Assembly (NCBI RefSeq): GCF_013348805.1
Contig: NZ_CP054690.1
Coordinates: forward strand, 5,580,001 to 5,644,000
Origin: Rhodococcus sp. W8901
GTDB lineage: Bacteria > Actinomycetota > Actinomycetes > Mycobacteriales > Mycobacteriaceae
Direction: 5' to 3'
DNA length: 64,000 nt
Shown here: piece by piece, positions 18,518 to 25,808 of the stretch
How the letters are laid out: every line of letters begins with the position of its first letter
Position numbering within the stretch: position 1 is the first letter of the stretch
Made by a program: the position numbers and the translations under genes
The notes under the pieces: generated by a model
The model's database searches: none
The model's input: the letters and a program-made list of their open reading frames with translations, nothing else
What the model was told of the DNA's origin: nothing

Positions 18518-19126
18518 CACAACGCCTCGACAACAAGCATTTCACCTACTTACCGACGCCGCCACAGCGTGAGGCGTAGCTATCGAATTGAAACACACTA
18601 GCCCTCAATGCATTTGGCCCTAACGTGGCCTCTCCGACGGTCTAGCTTGACCTCAATAGGGTTCCGCTGTGAAAATTTGGACCCAACTCAGCGGACGTTA
18701 GGGCGGCACTCGAATCGCATCGTCCCGCTACCTTCTCTGCTGTCATCTGACACAACGTCGCGCTCGAGGACGGTGGGTAATCGCCTCATCGTCCGCCCAG
18801 CGCGGGAAACCACCGGTTCGACCCCAGGCCAGGGGCGATCAGATCATGACCTCCAGACTGCCCCCACCAGCGCGAGGCATGGTCAGAACCAAGCACATTG
18901 ACGCTTCCGCCGGACGCCGCAGCACCTCGGCCAGGACGCGTCCCACGAAGACCGATACCAGCTGCCGCCAAGCACCCTTGACGACCGCCCTCGCCAGCCG
19001 GGATTTGGCGCCTTGCCACCTCGAAAACGACTGCCGCCGAAGTAGTCGTTGCCTTCGGATCTAGAAGGAATTCCAGACTCGGGCGACACTCAGTGCCTAC
19101 GCCTGTTACCGAAACGCGACCAAAAT
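18518..19126. other. Gene-free stretch between tnsA and the repeats beside dnaB
   Basis: No gene is supported in these roughly 610 bases. Frames on both strands are open but look like non-coding sequence. The tnsA promoter should be in the left part. A short palindrome with TGTCA and TGACA arms around TC lies at 18741-18752. By analogy with Tn7, this tnsA-proximal stretch should hold or lead to the transposon right end. Confidence 0.5.
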
Positions 19127-19188
19127 GGACATATAGGCTGGAATCATGACAAGTGAGGGACATATAGGCCCGGAAATTGTCAAGTAGA
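19127..19188. repeat. Two 31-bp tandem repeats beside the dnaB 3' end (candidate TnsB sites / element end)
   Basis: GGACATATAGG occurs at 19127-19137 and again at 19158-19168, exactly 31 bp apart. The accompanying TGACAAGT (19147) and TGTCAAGT (19178) are also 31 bp apart, so two diverged 31-bp units stand head to tail. About 22 bp further right is the dnaB stop codon. A CCTACACA at about 19195-19202 would read TGTGTAGG inward from the dnaB side, a plausible transposon tip. Clustered TnsB-binding repeats at the tnsA-proximal end are expected in Tn7-like elements. A relic of another insertion sequence end is an alternative. Confidence 0.5.
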
Positions 19189-19210
19189 TCCGGAACCTAC
19201 ACAAGAGGCC

Positions 19211-21529
19211 CTACCCCCGCGCCATGTCCACGAACCGCGACAGGTGCAGCTGGTGCGCGACAGTGATGGTCGCGGTCGGACCGCCACGGTGCTTGCCGAG
19301 AATGATGTCGGCCTCGCCGCCGCGCGGGTCGTCCCGTTCGAAGGCGTCAGGGCGGTGCAGCAGCATCACCATGTCGGCGTCCTGCTCGAGCGAGCCGGAC
19401 TCACGCAGGTCGGAAACCTGCGGGCGCTTGTCGGTTCGCTGCTCGGGACCACGGTTGAGCTGACAGATCGCGACCACCGGCACCTCGAGTTCCTTCGCGA
19501 GAAGCTTGAGGCTTCGCGAGAACTCGGAGACTTCCTGCTGACGGGACTCGACCTTCTTGCCCGACGACATCAGCTGCAGGTAGTCGATCACGATCAGCTT
19601 GATGTCGTGCTTCTGCTTGAGCCGGCGCGCCTTGGCCCGGATCTCCATCATCGTCAGGTTGGGGGAGTCGTCGATGTACAGCGGGGCCTCGCTGATCTCG
19701 CTCATCCGCCGCGCCAACCGCGTCCAGTCGTCGTCGGTCATCTTGCCCGAGCGCATGTCCGAGAGCTTGATCTTCGCCTCCGCCGACAGCAGACGCATCA
19801 CGATCTCGGTCTTGCTCATTTCCAGCGAGAAGATGACGCTGGCCATGCCGTGCTTGATCGAGCACGACCGCATGAAGTCCATGCCGATGGTGGAATTGTG
19901 CGTCGGCACCATCGACCGGCCGGCCAGGTACAGGTGGTCTGCGTTGTCGACCTCGACGCACCGCACCGGAACCGAGTCGATCTTGCGGACGTCGACGATG
20001 TAGCGCGAGCCGGACCGGGCCGTGCCGTGGCCGGCGCGACGCTCCTTGTGCAACAAAGCCTTCCGCGGCAGGCCGAACACCTCGTCGTCCGTCGCGAAGG
20101 TCAGTGTGAATGCGGTCGAGGACGCGTCGGTCCGGCCGTTCACCCGCTTGGTGCTCAGCTGGCAGCGGTAGCCGAGGCTGACGATCAGCTCCTCGACATC
20201 ACGCACCAGTCGCTCACTGGTCACGCTGAACTGCACCGAGCCACCGTGGGTGACAGTGCCGTCGGTGTCCAGCAGTCCGGCGAGCACGGCCCGCCGCTGC
20301 GTCTCCGAGCCACGCAGGTACTGCACCGGAATGTGCTTGTTTCCCAACACTCCGAGAGTGCGCAGCCCGAAGGCCAACGTGTCCGAGGACAGGTCGTATT
20401 CGGCCTGCTCGCCCTCGATCCGCATGACGATCTCCGGATCGACAGACTCCGCATCGCCGAGCCACGCACCGAACGAGTACGGGGGTACGGCCAGATCCTG
20501 CGCCGGCAGCCGCAGTGGCCGCGTGTTCGTCACCGAATGCGCGCGCTCGCCGTCCAGACTTCGCAGACTCGCCGCGATCTCACCGGTGGTTCGTACGGAC
20601 TCGTCGGCGAGGGTCTCCGTCAGCCACTGGTGCTGCTCGTCGGCGACCAGGACGGTGCCGTCGGAGAATTCCACCTCGTAGCAGGGGCGGTCGGTCATCA
20701 CCTCGGTCGCGGCGACGACGGTGGTCGGCTTGCCGTGGGCGTCGATCAACTGGTCACCGACGGCCACCTCACCCATCGTCGTCCAACCGGTGGGCGTCGC
20801 GAGCGGGGTGTCGAGGGCGAGCGCCTTGCCCACGCCAGGCCGCGCCGCGACGATGATCATCTGACCGGGGTGCAGGCCGTTGGTGACCTCGTCGAGCTCG
20901 GCGAATCCGGTGGGCACGCCGAGGGACAGGCCGCCGCGGCTGGCGATGGAGTCGATCTCGTCCATCGTGGGCTGCAGCAACTCCTCGAGCGGCATGAAGT
21001 CCTCGGTGGTGCGACGCTCGGTGACCTCGAAGATCTCCGCCTGTGCACGGTCCACCACCTCGGCGACGTCCTGGCCGTCGGAGCCGGCGTAGCCGTACTG
21101 CACGATGCGGGTGCCGGCGTCGACCAGGCGGCGCAGCACCGACTTCTCGGCCACGATCTCCGCGTAGAAGGCGGCGTTGGCCGCGGTCGGCACCGTCTGG
21201 GTGAGCGTCACCAGATAGGGGGCGCCGCCGATGCGGCGCAGCTCGCCACGACGGTCCAGTTCGGCGGAGACCGTCACCGGGTCGGCCGGCTCGCCGCGGC
21301 TGTACAGGTCGAGGATCGCGTCGTACACCGACTGATGCGCGGGGCGGTAGAAATCGCCCGGCCGCAGGACCTCGAGCACGTCGGCGATCGCGTCCTTGCT
21401 CAGCAGCATGCCGCCCAGCACCGACTGCTCCGCGACCATGTCTTGCGGAGGCTGCCGACCGAACTCCTCGCTGGGCTCCTCCGGGGGTCCCGGGTACTCG
21501 GAATGACCACGATCATCTACAACCGCCAA
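19211..21529 (-). CDS. dnaB: Replicative DNA helicase DnaB interrupted by an intein
   Basis: The hexameric helicase of the replication fork. The N-terminal DnaB domain (VAEQSVLGGMLLSKDAIADV) is followed by the RecA-like core. Walker A reads ARPGVGK, is interrupted by a 310-residue intein, and resumes as STIGMDF; Walker B is LIVIDYLQLM, and the core ends with LSRFVDMARG. I start it at TTG (21527-21529), giving MAVVDDRGHSEY, because GGAGAAGG stands 8 bases upstream; an ATG at 21592 would add 21 residues but lacks a good ribosome site. Unspliced length is 772 residues, about 462 after splicing, which is normal for DnaB. A terminator separates it from rplI upstream, so it has its own promoter. 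Its 3' end borders the Tn7-like island. Confidence 0.95.
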   Translation of the reverse strand: MAVVDDRGHSEYPGPPEEPSEEFGRQPPQDMVAEQSVLGGMLLSKDAIADVLEVLRPGDFYRPAHQSVYDAILDLYSRGEPADPVTVSAELDRRGELRRIGGAPYLVTLTQTVPTAANAAFYAEIVAEKSVLRRLVDAGTRIVQYGYAGSDGQDVAEVVDRAQAEIFEVTERRTTEDFMPLEELLQPTMDEIDSIASRGGLSLGVPTGFAELDEVTNGLHPGQMIIVAARPGVGKALALDTPLATPTGWTTMGEVAVGDQLIDAHGKPTTVVAATEVMTDRPCYEVEFSDGTVLVADEQHQWLTETLADESVRTTGEIAASLRSLDGERAHSVTNTRPLRLPAQDLAVPPYSFGAWLGDAESVDPEIVMRIEGEQAEYDLSSDTLAFGLRTLGVLGNKHIPVQYLRGSETQRRAVLAGLLDTDGTVTHGGSVQFSVTSERLVRDVEELIVSLGYRCQLSTKRVNGRTDASSTAFTLTFATDDEVFGLPRKALLHKERRAGHGTARSGSRYIVDVRKIDSVPVRCVEVDNADHLYLAGRSMVPTHNSTIGMDFMRSCSIKHGMASVIFSLEMSKTEIVMRLLSAEAKIKLSDMRSGKMTDDDWTRLARRMSEISEAPLYIDDSPNLTMMEIRAKARRLKQKHDIKLIVIDYLQLMSSGKKVESRQQEVSEFSRSLKLLAKELEVPVVAICQLNRGPEQRTDKRPQVSDLRESGSLEQDADMVMLLHRPDAFERDDPRGGEADIILGKHRGGPTATITVAHQLHLSRFVDMARG
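19895..20824 (-). other. DnaB intein (class 3, LAGLIDADG-type)
   Basis: The 310-residue insert lies between Lys and Ser of the helicase P-loop (GVGK/STIG), the known dnaB-b insertion site. It begins with Ala (ALALDTPLATPTGW), so it has no N-terminal Cys/Ser nucleophile, and ends VPTHN before Ser+1. A Trp in block B (EQHQWLTE), a Cys in block F (PVRCVEVDN) and a Thr in block G (PTHN) make up the WCT triplet of class 3 inteins, which splice through the block F Cys. A homing-endonuclease region is present, with FGAWLGD and GLLDTDGTV holding the two acidic residues, so the endonuclease may still be active. Splicing must occur for DnaB to function. Confidence 0.9.
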
Positions 21530-21989
21530 CGCGACCGCCTTCTCCGCACGAGGCTTTCGATCCCGTCCGAACAACTCGCCGGACGGCACCATTCACACTC
21601 TTTGTACCCGTATCCCCCGACAATCTGTCGCCGCCCCGCGGGTGGCTCGAGAGACACGCTCGGCCCGACGGTAGGGGTCTCGAGTACCCCATATCAAACC
21701 GGCCTGTGGACAGAGTTGTGGATGAAGTGGGGACGCAGAACCCTCGAGTGTTAACCGGCTGGGGAAATCTGGGGATAACCTGGGGATCGACGAATATCAC
21801 ACTCGACAATCTGCAGGTAGAAGCGGGTTTTTCTTTTCACAACCCTGTGGATGAAGGCCAGTTCGGCGTGTCGCCTAGGTTGACAACCCGGGCGTGTTGG
21901 GTAAACAGCCGCCCAATAGAGGTATGTCGCAGGTCACAATACTGGCACCGGGTGGCGAATCTATCCACAGCCCGTCCCCAGCCGACGCG
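21530..21989. promoter_or_regulatory. dnaB upstream region with a cluster of DnaA-box-like sites
   Basis: About 460 bases between dnaB and the rplI terminator contain no gene but must hold the dnaB promoter. Four near-matches to the DnaA box are visible: TGTGGACAG (21705), TTGTGGATG (21716), CTGTGGATG (21845) and CTATCCACA (21961). Each contains the TGTGGA/TCCACA core. They could allow DnaA to regulate dnaB. I see no AT-rich unwinding stretch typical of an origin. Confidence 0.4.
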
Positions 21990-22023
21990 AAGGGCCCCGC
22001 GGACCGGAGTCCGCGGGGCCCTT
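21990..22023 (-). terminator. Terminator after rplI
   Basis: A perfect 15-bp inverted repeat (AAGGGCCCCGCGGAC and its complement) around a 4-base loop lies 17 bases past the rplI stop codon. It closes the rpsF-ssb-rpsR-rplI operon and insulates dnaB. Confidence 0.9.
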
Positions 22024-22039
22024 GGAGAGAACGGGTCGA

Positions 22040-22495
22040 CTATGCGCCGACGACGTTCAGGTGGAACTTGGCAGCAACCTCGGGGTGCAGGTTGACCACG
22101 ATCTGGTGCTTGCCGGTGCTCTTGATGTGAGCCTTCGGCAGCTCCAGGCTGCGCTTGTCGACGACCGGGCCGCCGGCAGCCTTGATGGCGCCTGCAACGT
22201 CGGCCGCGGTGACGGAACCGAACAGCTTGCCCGAGTCACCGGCGGTCTTCACCGACAGCGACACACCCTCGAGACCCTCGATGGCAGCCTTGAGCTCCTT
22301 GGCGTGGTCGAGGCCACGGACCGCGCGCGCGTCCTGCGCACGACGGATGCCCTCGACCTGCTTCTGGGCGCCACGGGTGGCAACGATCGCCAGGCCGCGG
22401 GGGAGCAGGTAGTTACGGCCGTAGCCGTCCTTGACCTCAACGGTGTCGCCGGGCGCACCGAGGTTGTCCACGTCAGCGGTGAGGATCAGCTTCAT
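22040..22495 (-). CDS. rplI: 50S ribosomal protein L9
   Basis: A 151-residue L9 of normal length. The N-terminal rRNA-binding domain ([20 protein letters not shown], then [13 protein letters not shown]) is followed by the long connecting helix and the C-terminal domain ([15 protein letters not shown] through [12 protein letters not shown]). It binds 23S rRNA near the base of the L1 stalk. It is the last gene of the rpsF-ssb-rpsR-rplI operon and lies 17 bases after rpsR, with a strong terminator behind. Confidence 0.97.
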   Translation of the reverse strand: MKLILTADVDNLGAPGDTVEVKDGYGRNYLLPRGLAIVATRGAQKQVEGIRRAQDARAVRGLDHAKELKAAIEGLEGVSLSVKTAGDSGKLFGSVTAADVAGAIKAAGGPVVDKRSLELPKAHIKSTGKHQIVVNLHPEVAAKFHLNVVGA

Positions 22496-22512
22496 GTCGT
22501 CCCTCCCTTTCC

Positions 22513-22755
22513 TTAGCGAGCCGTCGAGACGTAAGGCAGCAGGGCCACCTCACGCGAGTTCTTCACGGCAACGGCCACGTCGCGCTGGTGCTGAACGCAG
22601 TTGCCGGTGACACGGCGGGCGCGGATCTTGCCGCGGTCGCTGACGTACTTACGCAGCAGCGTCGTGTCCTTGTAGTTGATCTGCGTGTTCTTTTCCTTGC
22701 AGAACGTGCAGACCTTCTTCTTCATAACCTTGTCGCGCAGCGGCGGCTTCGGCAT
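22513..22755 (-). CDS. rpsR: 30S ribosomal protein S18 (zinc-binding form)
   Basis: An 80-residue S18 that pairs with S6 on the small-subunit platform. The core [20 protein letters not shown] and [15 protein letters not shown] are typical. The CTFC motif near residue 16, together with the later Cys, marks the zinc-binding (C+) type; mycobacteria also carry a zinc-independent paralogue elsewhere, which is used under zinc starvation. It sits between ssb and rplI in the conserved operon. Confidence 0.96.
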   Translation of the reverse strand: MPKPPLRDKVMKKKVCTFCKEKNTQINYKDTTLLRKYVSDRGKIRARRVTGNCVQHQRDVAVAVKNSREVALLPYVSTAR

Positions 22756-22794
22756 GTCTTTCTCCGTTTTCTGGATGTTCCGATCGGGTACGGA

Positions 22795-23328
22795 TCAGAA
22801 CGGCGGTTCGTCGTCTCCGCCACGGGCGCCTCCGAAGGAGCCCGCCTGCGGCGCGCTGCCCCACGGATCGTCTCCGCCCTGGCTGTAATTGTTGGACGCC
22901 GGACGTCCGCCGCCGGATCCGCCGGAGGAGCCACCGAAGCCGCCCCCGCCACCGCCGCCACCACGGTTGGCCTTGTTGACCTTGGCCGTGGCGTAACGGA
23001 GCGAGGGGCCGATCTCGTCGACCTCGAGCTCTACGACAGTGCGCTTCTCACCTTCACGAGTTTCGTAGGAGCGCTGCTTGAGCCGGCCGCTCACGATCAC
23101 TCGCGAGCCGCGGGTCAAACTCTCCGCAACGTTCTCCGCTGCCTCACGCCAGATGTTGCAGCGCAAGAACAGGGCCTCGCCGTCTTTCCATTCATTGGTC
23201 TGACGGTCGAAGGTGCGGGGCGTGGACGCGACGGTGAAGTTCGCGACCGCGGCACCCGCGGGGGTGAAACGAAGCTCGGGATCAGCCGTCAGGTTTCCGA
23301 TGACGGTGATTACGGTGTCGCCTGCCAT
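22795..23328 (-). CDS. ssb: Single-stranded DNA-binding protein
   Basis: A 177-residue SSB. The OB-fold occupies about residues 1-112 ([20 protein letters not shown], then [18 protein letters not shown] and [17 protein letters not shown]). A Gly/Ser-rich flexible linker follows, ending in the acidic tip DDEPPF that recruits replication and repair proteins. It coats single-stranded DNA during replication. Its place between rpsF and rpsR is conserved in bacteria; the approximately 100-base gap to rpsF is slightly larger than the others and could hold an internal promoter. Confidence 0.97.
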   Translation of the reverse strand: MAGDTVITVIGNLTADPELRFTPAGAAVANFTVASTPRTFDRQTNEWKDGEALFLRCNIWREAAENVAESLTRGSRVIVSGRLKQRSYETREGEKRTVVELEVDEIGPSLRYATAKVNKANRGGGGGGGGFGGSSGGSGGGRPASNNYSQGGDDPWGSAPQAGSFGGARGGDDEPPF

Positions 23329-23432
23329 GTGGTTCCTCCTGCTGTGTGTGGAGTTCCTGTTGTTCCAGAGCCTAGGTGCTGGTACCGACGTCGCCGGTAC
23401 CGACTGAAACCTGTGCCTGGATCAGACGGGAA

Positions 23433-23720
23433 TCACTTGCCGTGGCGCAGGACCTTCGTACGAAGCACCGACTCGTTCAGACCCAGCTGACGGTCGAGCT
23501 CGTTGACGGTGGCCGGCTCGGCGGTGATATCGATGACCGCGTAGATGCCTTCGCTGTTCTTGGCGATCTCGTACGCGAGACGACGCTTACCCCACACGTC
23601 GACCTTGTCGACACTGCCGCCATCCTTGCGGACGACATTGAGGAACGTATCCAGCGACGGGGCGACGGTGCGCTCGTCCAGGCTGGGGTCGAGAATGACC
23701 ATCAATTCGTAATGACGCAT
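23433..23720 (-). CDS. rpsF: 30S ribosomal protein S6
   Basis: A 95-residue S6, first gene of the operon. The start [19 protein letters not shown] and the segment [23 protein letters not shown] are characteristic. It forms a heterodimer with S18 on 16S rRNA. The ATG is preceded by a strong AGGAGGTGAT ribosome site, which may be masked by the leader structure just upstream, fitting known autoregulation by the S6:S18 complex. Confidence 0.97.
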   Translation of the reverse strand: MRHYELMVILDPSLDERTVAPSLDTFLNVVRKDGGSVDKVDVWGKRRLAYEIAKNSEGIYAVIDITAEPATVNELDRQLGLNESVLRTKVLRHGK

Positions 23721-23732
23721 AAGACCTCATCA

Positions 23733-23778
23733 CCTCCTATGGACTGTGAAACGGCCACGGACTGTCCGTGGCAGGAGG
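23733..23778 (-). promoter_or_regulatory. rpsF leader hairpin that can mask the ribosome site
   Basis: In the rpsF leader RNA, CCUCCU (from 23773-23778) can pair with the AGGAGG ribosome site (from 23733-23738). The two enclose a perfect 9-bp hairpin (23754-23772, GCCACGGAC arms). A conserved S6:S18-binding leader motif with a CCG element is known in many bacteria; here GGCCG follows the hairpin. Equivalence to that motif is inferred. Confidence 0.5.
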
Positions 23779-23905
23779 GTCGTTGCGTCAGCAACCTTTG
23801 CAGGGTACACGAGCAGCCTTTGACCTGCGAAATTGGTCCGGACGGTCGCTTCCCGCCGATGTCGCCGATCCCACCGGCCGCCGGGATCGCCCTACGCTGG
23901 ATTTC

Positions 23906-25243
23906 ATGCGGGCGGCGGCGAACATCCGGACCGGAACGACGGTCACCATCCTCACCGCCTGCCTGCTGACGATGATCCTCGGATACCTCGACAAGTCCCG
24001 CTGCATCGGTCCGCCGTTCGGCGCGGACGGCCGCAGCCTGATCTTCGACAGGATCAAGGACCGCGACGTCTGCTACTCCGATATCCAGCTCCTGTGGCTG
24101 GGCCGCGGCATCGACCAGCACCTGTTCCCGTACACCGGCGGCATCACCCCGGACGGCGTGCTCACCGGCAGCACCGTCGAGTACCCGGTGCTCAGCGGCC
24201 TGCTGATGTGGCTCGGCGGGATCGGCGCCCACACCGACGCCGCGTTCCTGCTGCATTCGGCGCTGCTGCTGGCGCCGTTCGGGCTGCTCACCGCGTGGAT
24301 GCTCGGACGGCTCGCGGGACGCGCTGCGCTGCTGTGGGCGGCGAGTCCGCCGCTGCTGCTGTACGCGTTCCACAACTGGGAGCTACCCGTCGTCGCGACG
24401 TCGGTCGGGGCGATCGCGGTGATGGCCTCGCACCGCTGGTCGCTGCGCACCCGCGCGGCGCTTGCCGCCGTCCTGCTCGGGATCGGGTTCTGCCTCAAGC
24501 TCTATCCGGGGTTGTTCGTGCTGCCGCTGGCGCTGTACGTCCTCACCGAGGGCCGGGACCGGAACCGCCTCGACGTCCGGGGCGCCGCCGCGGTACTCGG
24601 GGCCGCGGCGGCAACGGTGGTCGCGATCAACGTGCCGTTCGCGCTGACCCACTACGACGGCTGGCGGGCGTCGTTCACGTTCCAGCAGCTGCGCACGGCC
24701 GATCTCACCAGCAACAGCATCTGGTACTGGGGCCTGCGGCCACTGATGGGTGTGGACCTGCACGGCTCCGACACCTACAACCACGTCGTGGGCATCGTGT
24801 CGCCGCTCGCGCTGTGCGCCGGTCTGGCCCTCGCGGTGTGGCTGGGCTGGAAGCATTTCGAACGCCACGGCAGCTATCCGTGGATCGGCGTGAGCGGCGC
24901 GATGCTGTGCGCGTTCCTGCTGCTGCACAAGGTGCACTCGCCGCAGTACACGCTGTGGCTGATCCCCTTCCTGGTGCTGCTGCGGGTGCCGTGGTCGCTG
25001 GTCGCGGCCTACCTGGTGGCAGACCTGACGCTCGGCATCGGGGTGTTCCGCTGGTTCGACACCCTCGCCACCCGATCAGACACCGGCACCACCGAATTCG
25101 TCGTCAATCTCGGCGTGTGGGGGCAGGCCGCCCTGCTCGTCGTGCTGTTCTTCGTCTTCGTCGGCGCCCCGCTGCGCCGGACGGAGCGCGGCGATCCCCT
25201 CCCCACGAGGCCGCCGGCGGCAGTCCCGGCCGCGGCGCCTTGA
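23906..25243 (+). CDS. GT87-family membrane glycosyltransferase
   Basis: A 445-residue polytopic membrane protein with about ten hydrophobic helices, of the GT87 family. These enzymes use polyprenyl-phosphate mannose (or a related donor) to extend cell-envelope glycolipids in Actinobacteria. Family marks are the early loop GYLDKSRCIGPPFGADGR, then CYSDIQLLW, EYPVLSGLL and the later VHSPQYTLWLIPF. I start it at ATG 23906 (MRAAANIRTGTTVTIL), just before the first helix; the frame is open further left but not convincing. It is divergent from rpsF and followed 56 bases on by a DUF2752 gene. Donor and acceptor cannot be read from the sequence. Confidence 0.8.
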   Translation: MRAAANIRTGTTVTILTACLLTMILGYLDKSRCIGPPFGADGRSLIFDRIKDRDVCYSDIQLLWLGRGIDQHLFPYTGGITPDGVLTGSTVEYPVLSGLLMWLGGIGAHTDAAFLLHSALLLAPFGLLTAWMLGRLAGRAALLWAASPPLLLYAFHNWELPVVATSVGAIAVMASHRWSLRTRAALAAVLLGIGFCLKLYPGLFVLPLALYVLTEGRDRNRLDVRGAAAVLGAAAATVVAINVPFALTHYDGWRASFTFQQLRTADLTSNSIWYWGLRPLMGVDLHGSDTYNHVVGIVSPLALCAGLALAVWLGWKHFERHGSYPWIGVSGAMLCAFLLLHKVHSPQYTLWLIPFLVLLRVPWSLVAAYLVADLTLGIGVFRWFDTLATRSDTGTTEFVVNLGVWGQAALLVVLFFVFVGAPLRRTERGDPLPTRPPAAVPAAAP

Positions 25244-25299
25244 CCGCGCGCAGCCGGACCACTCCGTGTCGGGCTGTCCCGGGGTACGTTTCGGATTCC

Positions 25300-25725
25300 A
25301 TGGAGTCCACACCGAAGCGTCTGACGCTCCGCCTCGCCGCACCGGCGGCGGTGGCGGCGGCCGCGGTCGCCGCCTGCGGGTTCGTGCTCTGGGCCGATCC
25401 GACGATGCCGGGCGGAGTCATCCCGGTGTGCCCGACGAAGGCGCTGCTCGGAATCGACTGCCCGCTGTGTGGCGGCACGCGAATGCTGTACTCGCTCCTC
25501 CACTTCGACCTCTCGGACGCGTGGCGGTACAACGCGTCGGGAGTCGTCGTCGCGGTCCTGCTCCTCGCCGGGTACGGCGTCTGGACCTGGGGCCGGGTTC
25601 GGGGTCGACGGGTACTGGACGCGCGGCATCTCCGACGGATTCCGGCAGTCGCGCTCGCTGCGGCCGCGATCTGGTTCGTGCTCAGGAACATTCCGATCGC
25701 ACCGTTCACCGGCCTGCAGGTCTGA
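25300..25725 (+). CDS. DUF2752 family membrane protein
   Basis: A 141-residue protein with three likely membrane helices (about 13-30, 72-92 and 108-128). The motif IDCPLCGGTRMLYSLLHFDL is the CPxCGxTR signature of DUF2752, a family of small actinobacterial membrane proteins whose function is unknown. It starts at ATG 25300, in a frame that continues far upstream only as antisense or shadow of the GT87 gene. It probably forms an operon with the GT87 gene before it and is convergent with the second GT87 gene. Confidence 0.75.
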   Translation: MESTPKRLTLRLAAPAAVAAAAVAACGFVLWADPTMPGGVIPVCPTKALLGIDCPLCGGTRMLYSLLHFDLSDAWRYNASGVVVAVLLLAGYGVWTWGRVRGRRVLDARHLRRIPAVALAAAAIWFVLRNIPIAPFTGLQV

Positions 25726-25808
25726 TCGGTCACGAAAAGCCCTCCGATCGAACGACTCCCGCGCCCCAGCAGTTCGGCGACAGAGCACGCTCCAGCGGAA
25801 GCAGGACC

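Noticed and set aside
18786-19163. 125-codon minus-strand frame between tnsA and dnaB
   Set aside because: No domain resemblance and it runs through the tandem repeats, so it is probably non-coding.
19244-21754. Open frame of about 836 codons antisense to dnaB
   Set aside because: High-GC antisense shadow: it covers both extein and intein without any domain and is low-complexity in Arg/His/Gly; dnaB on the other strand is certain.
21700-21975. A chromosomal or plasmid replication origin
   Set aside because: DnaA-box-like sites are present but there is no AT-rich unwinding region and no dnaA/dnaN or rep gene nearby.
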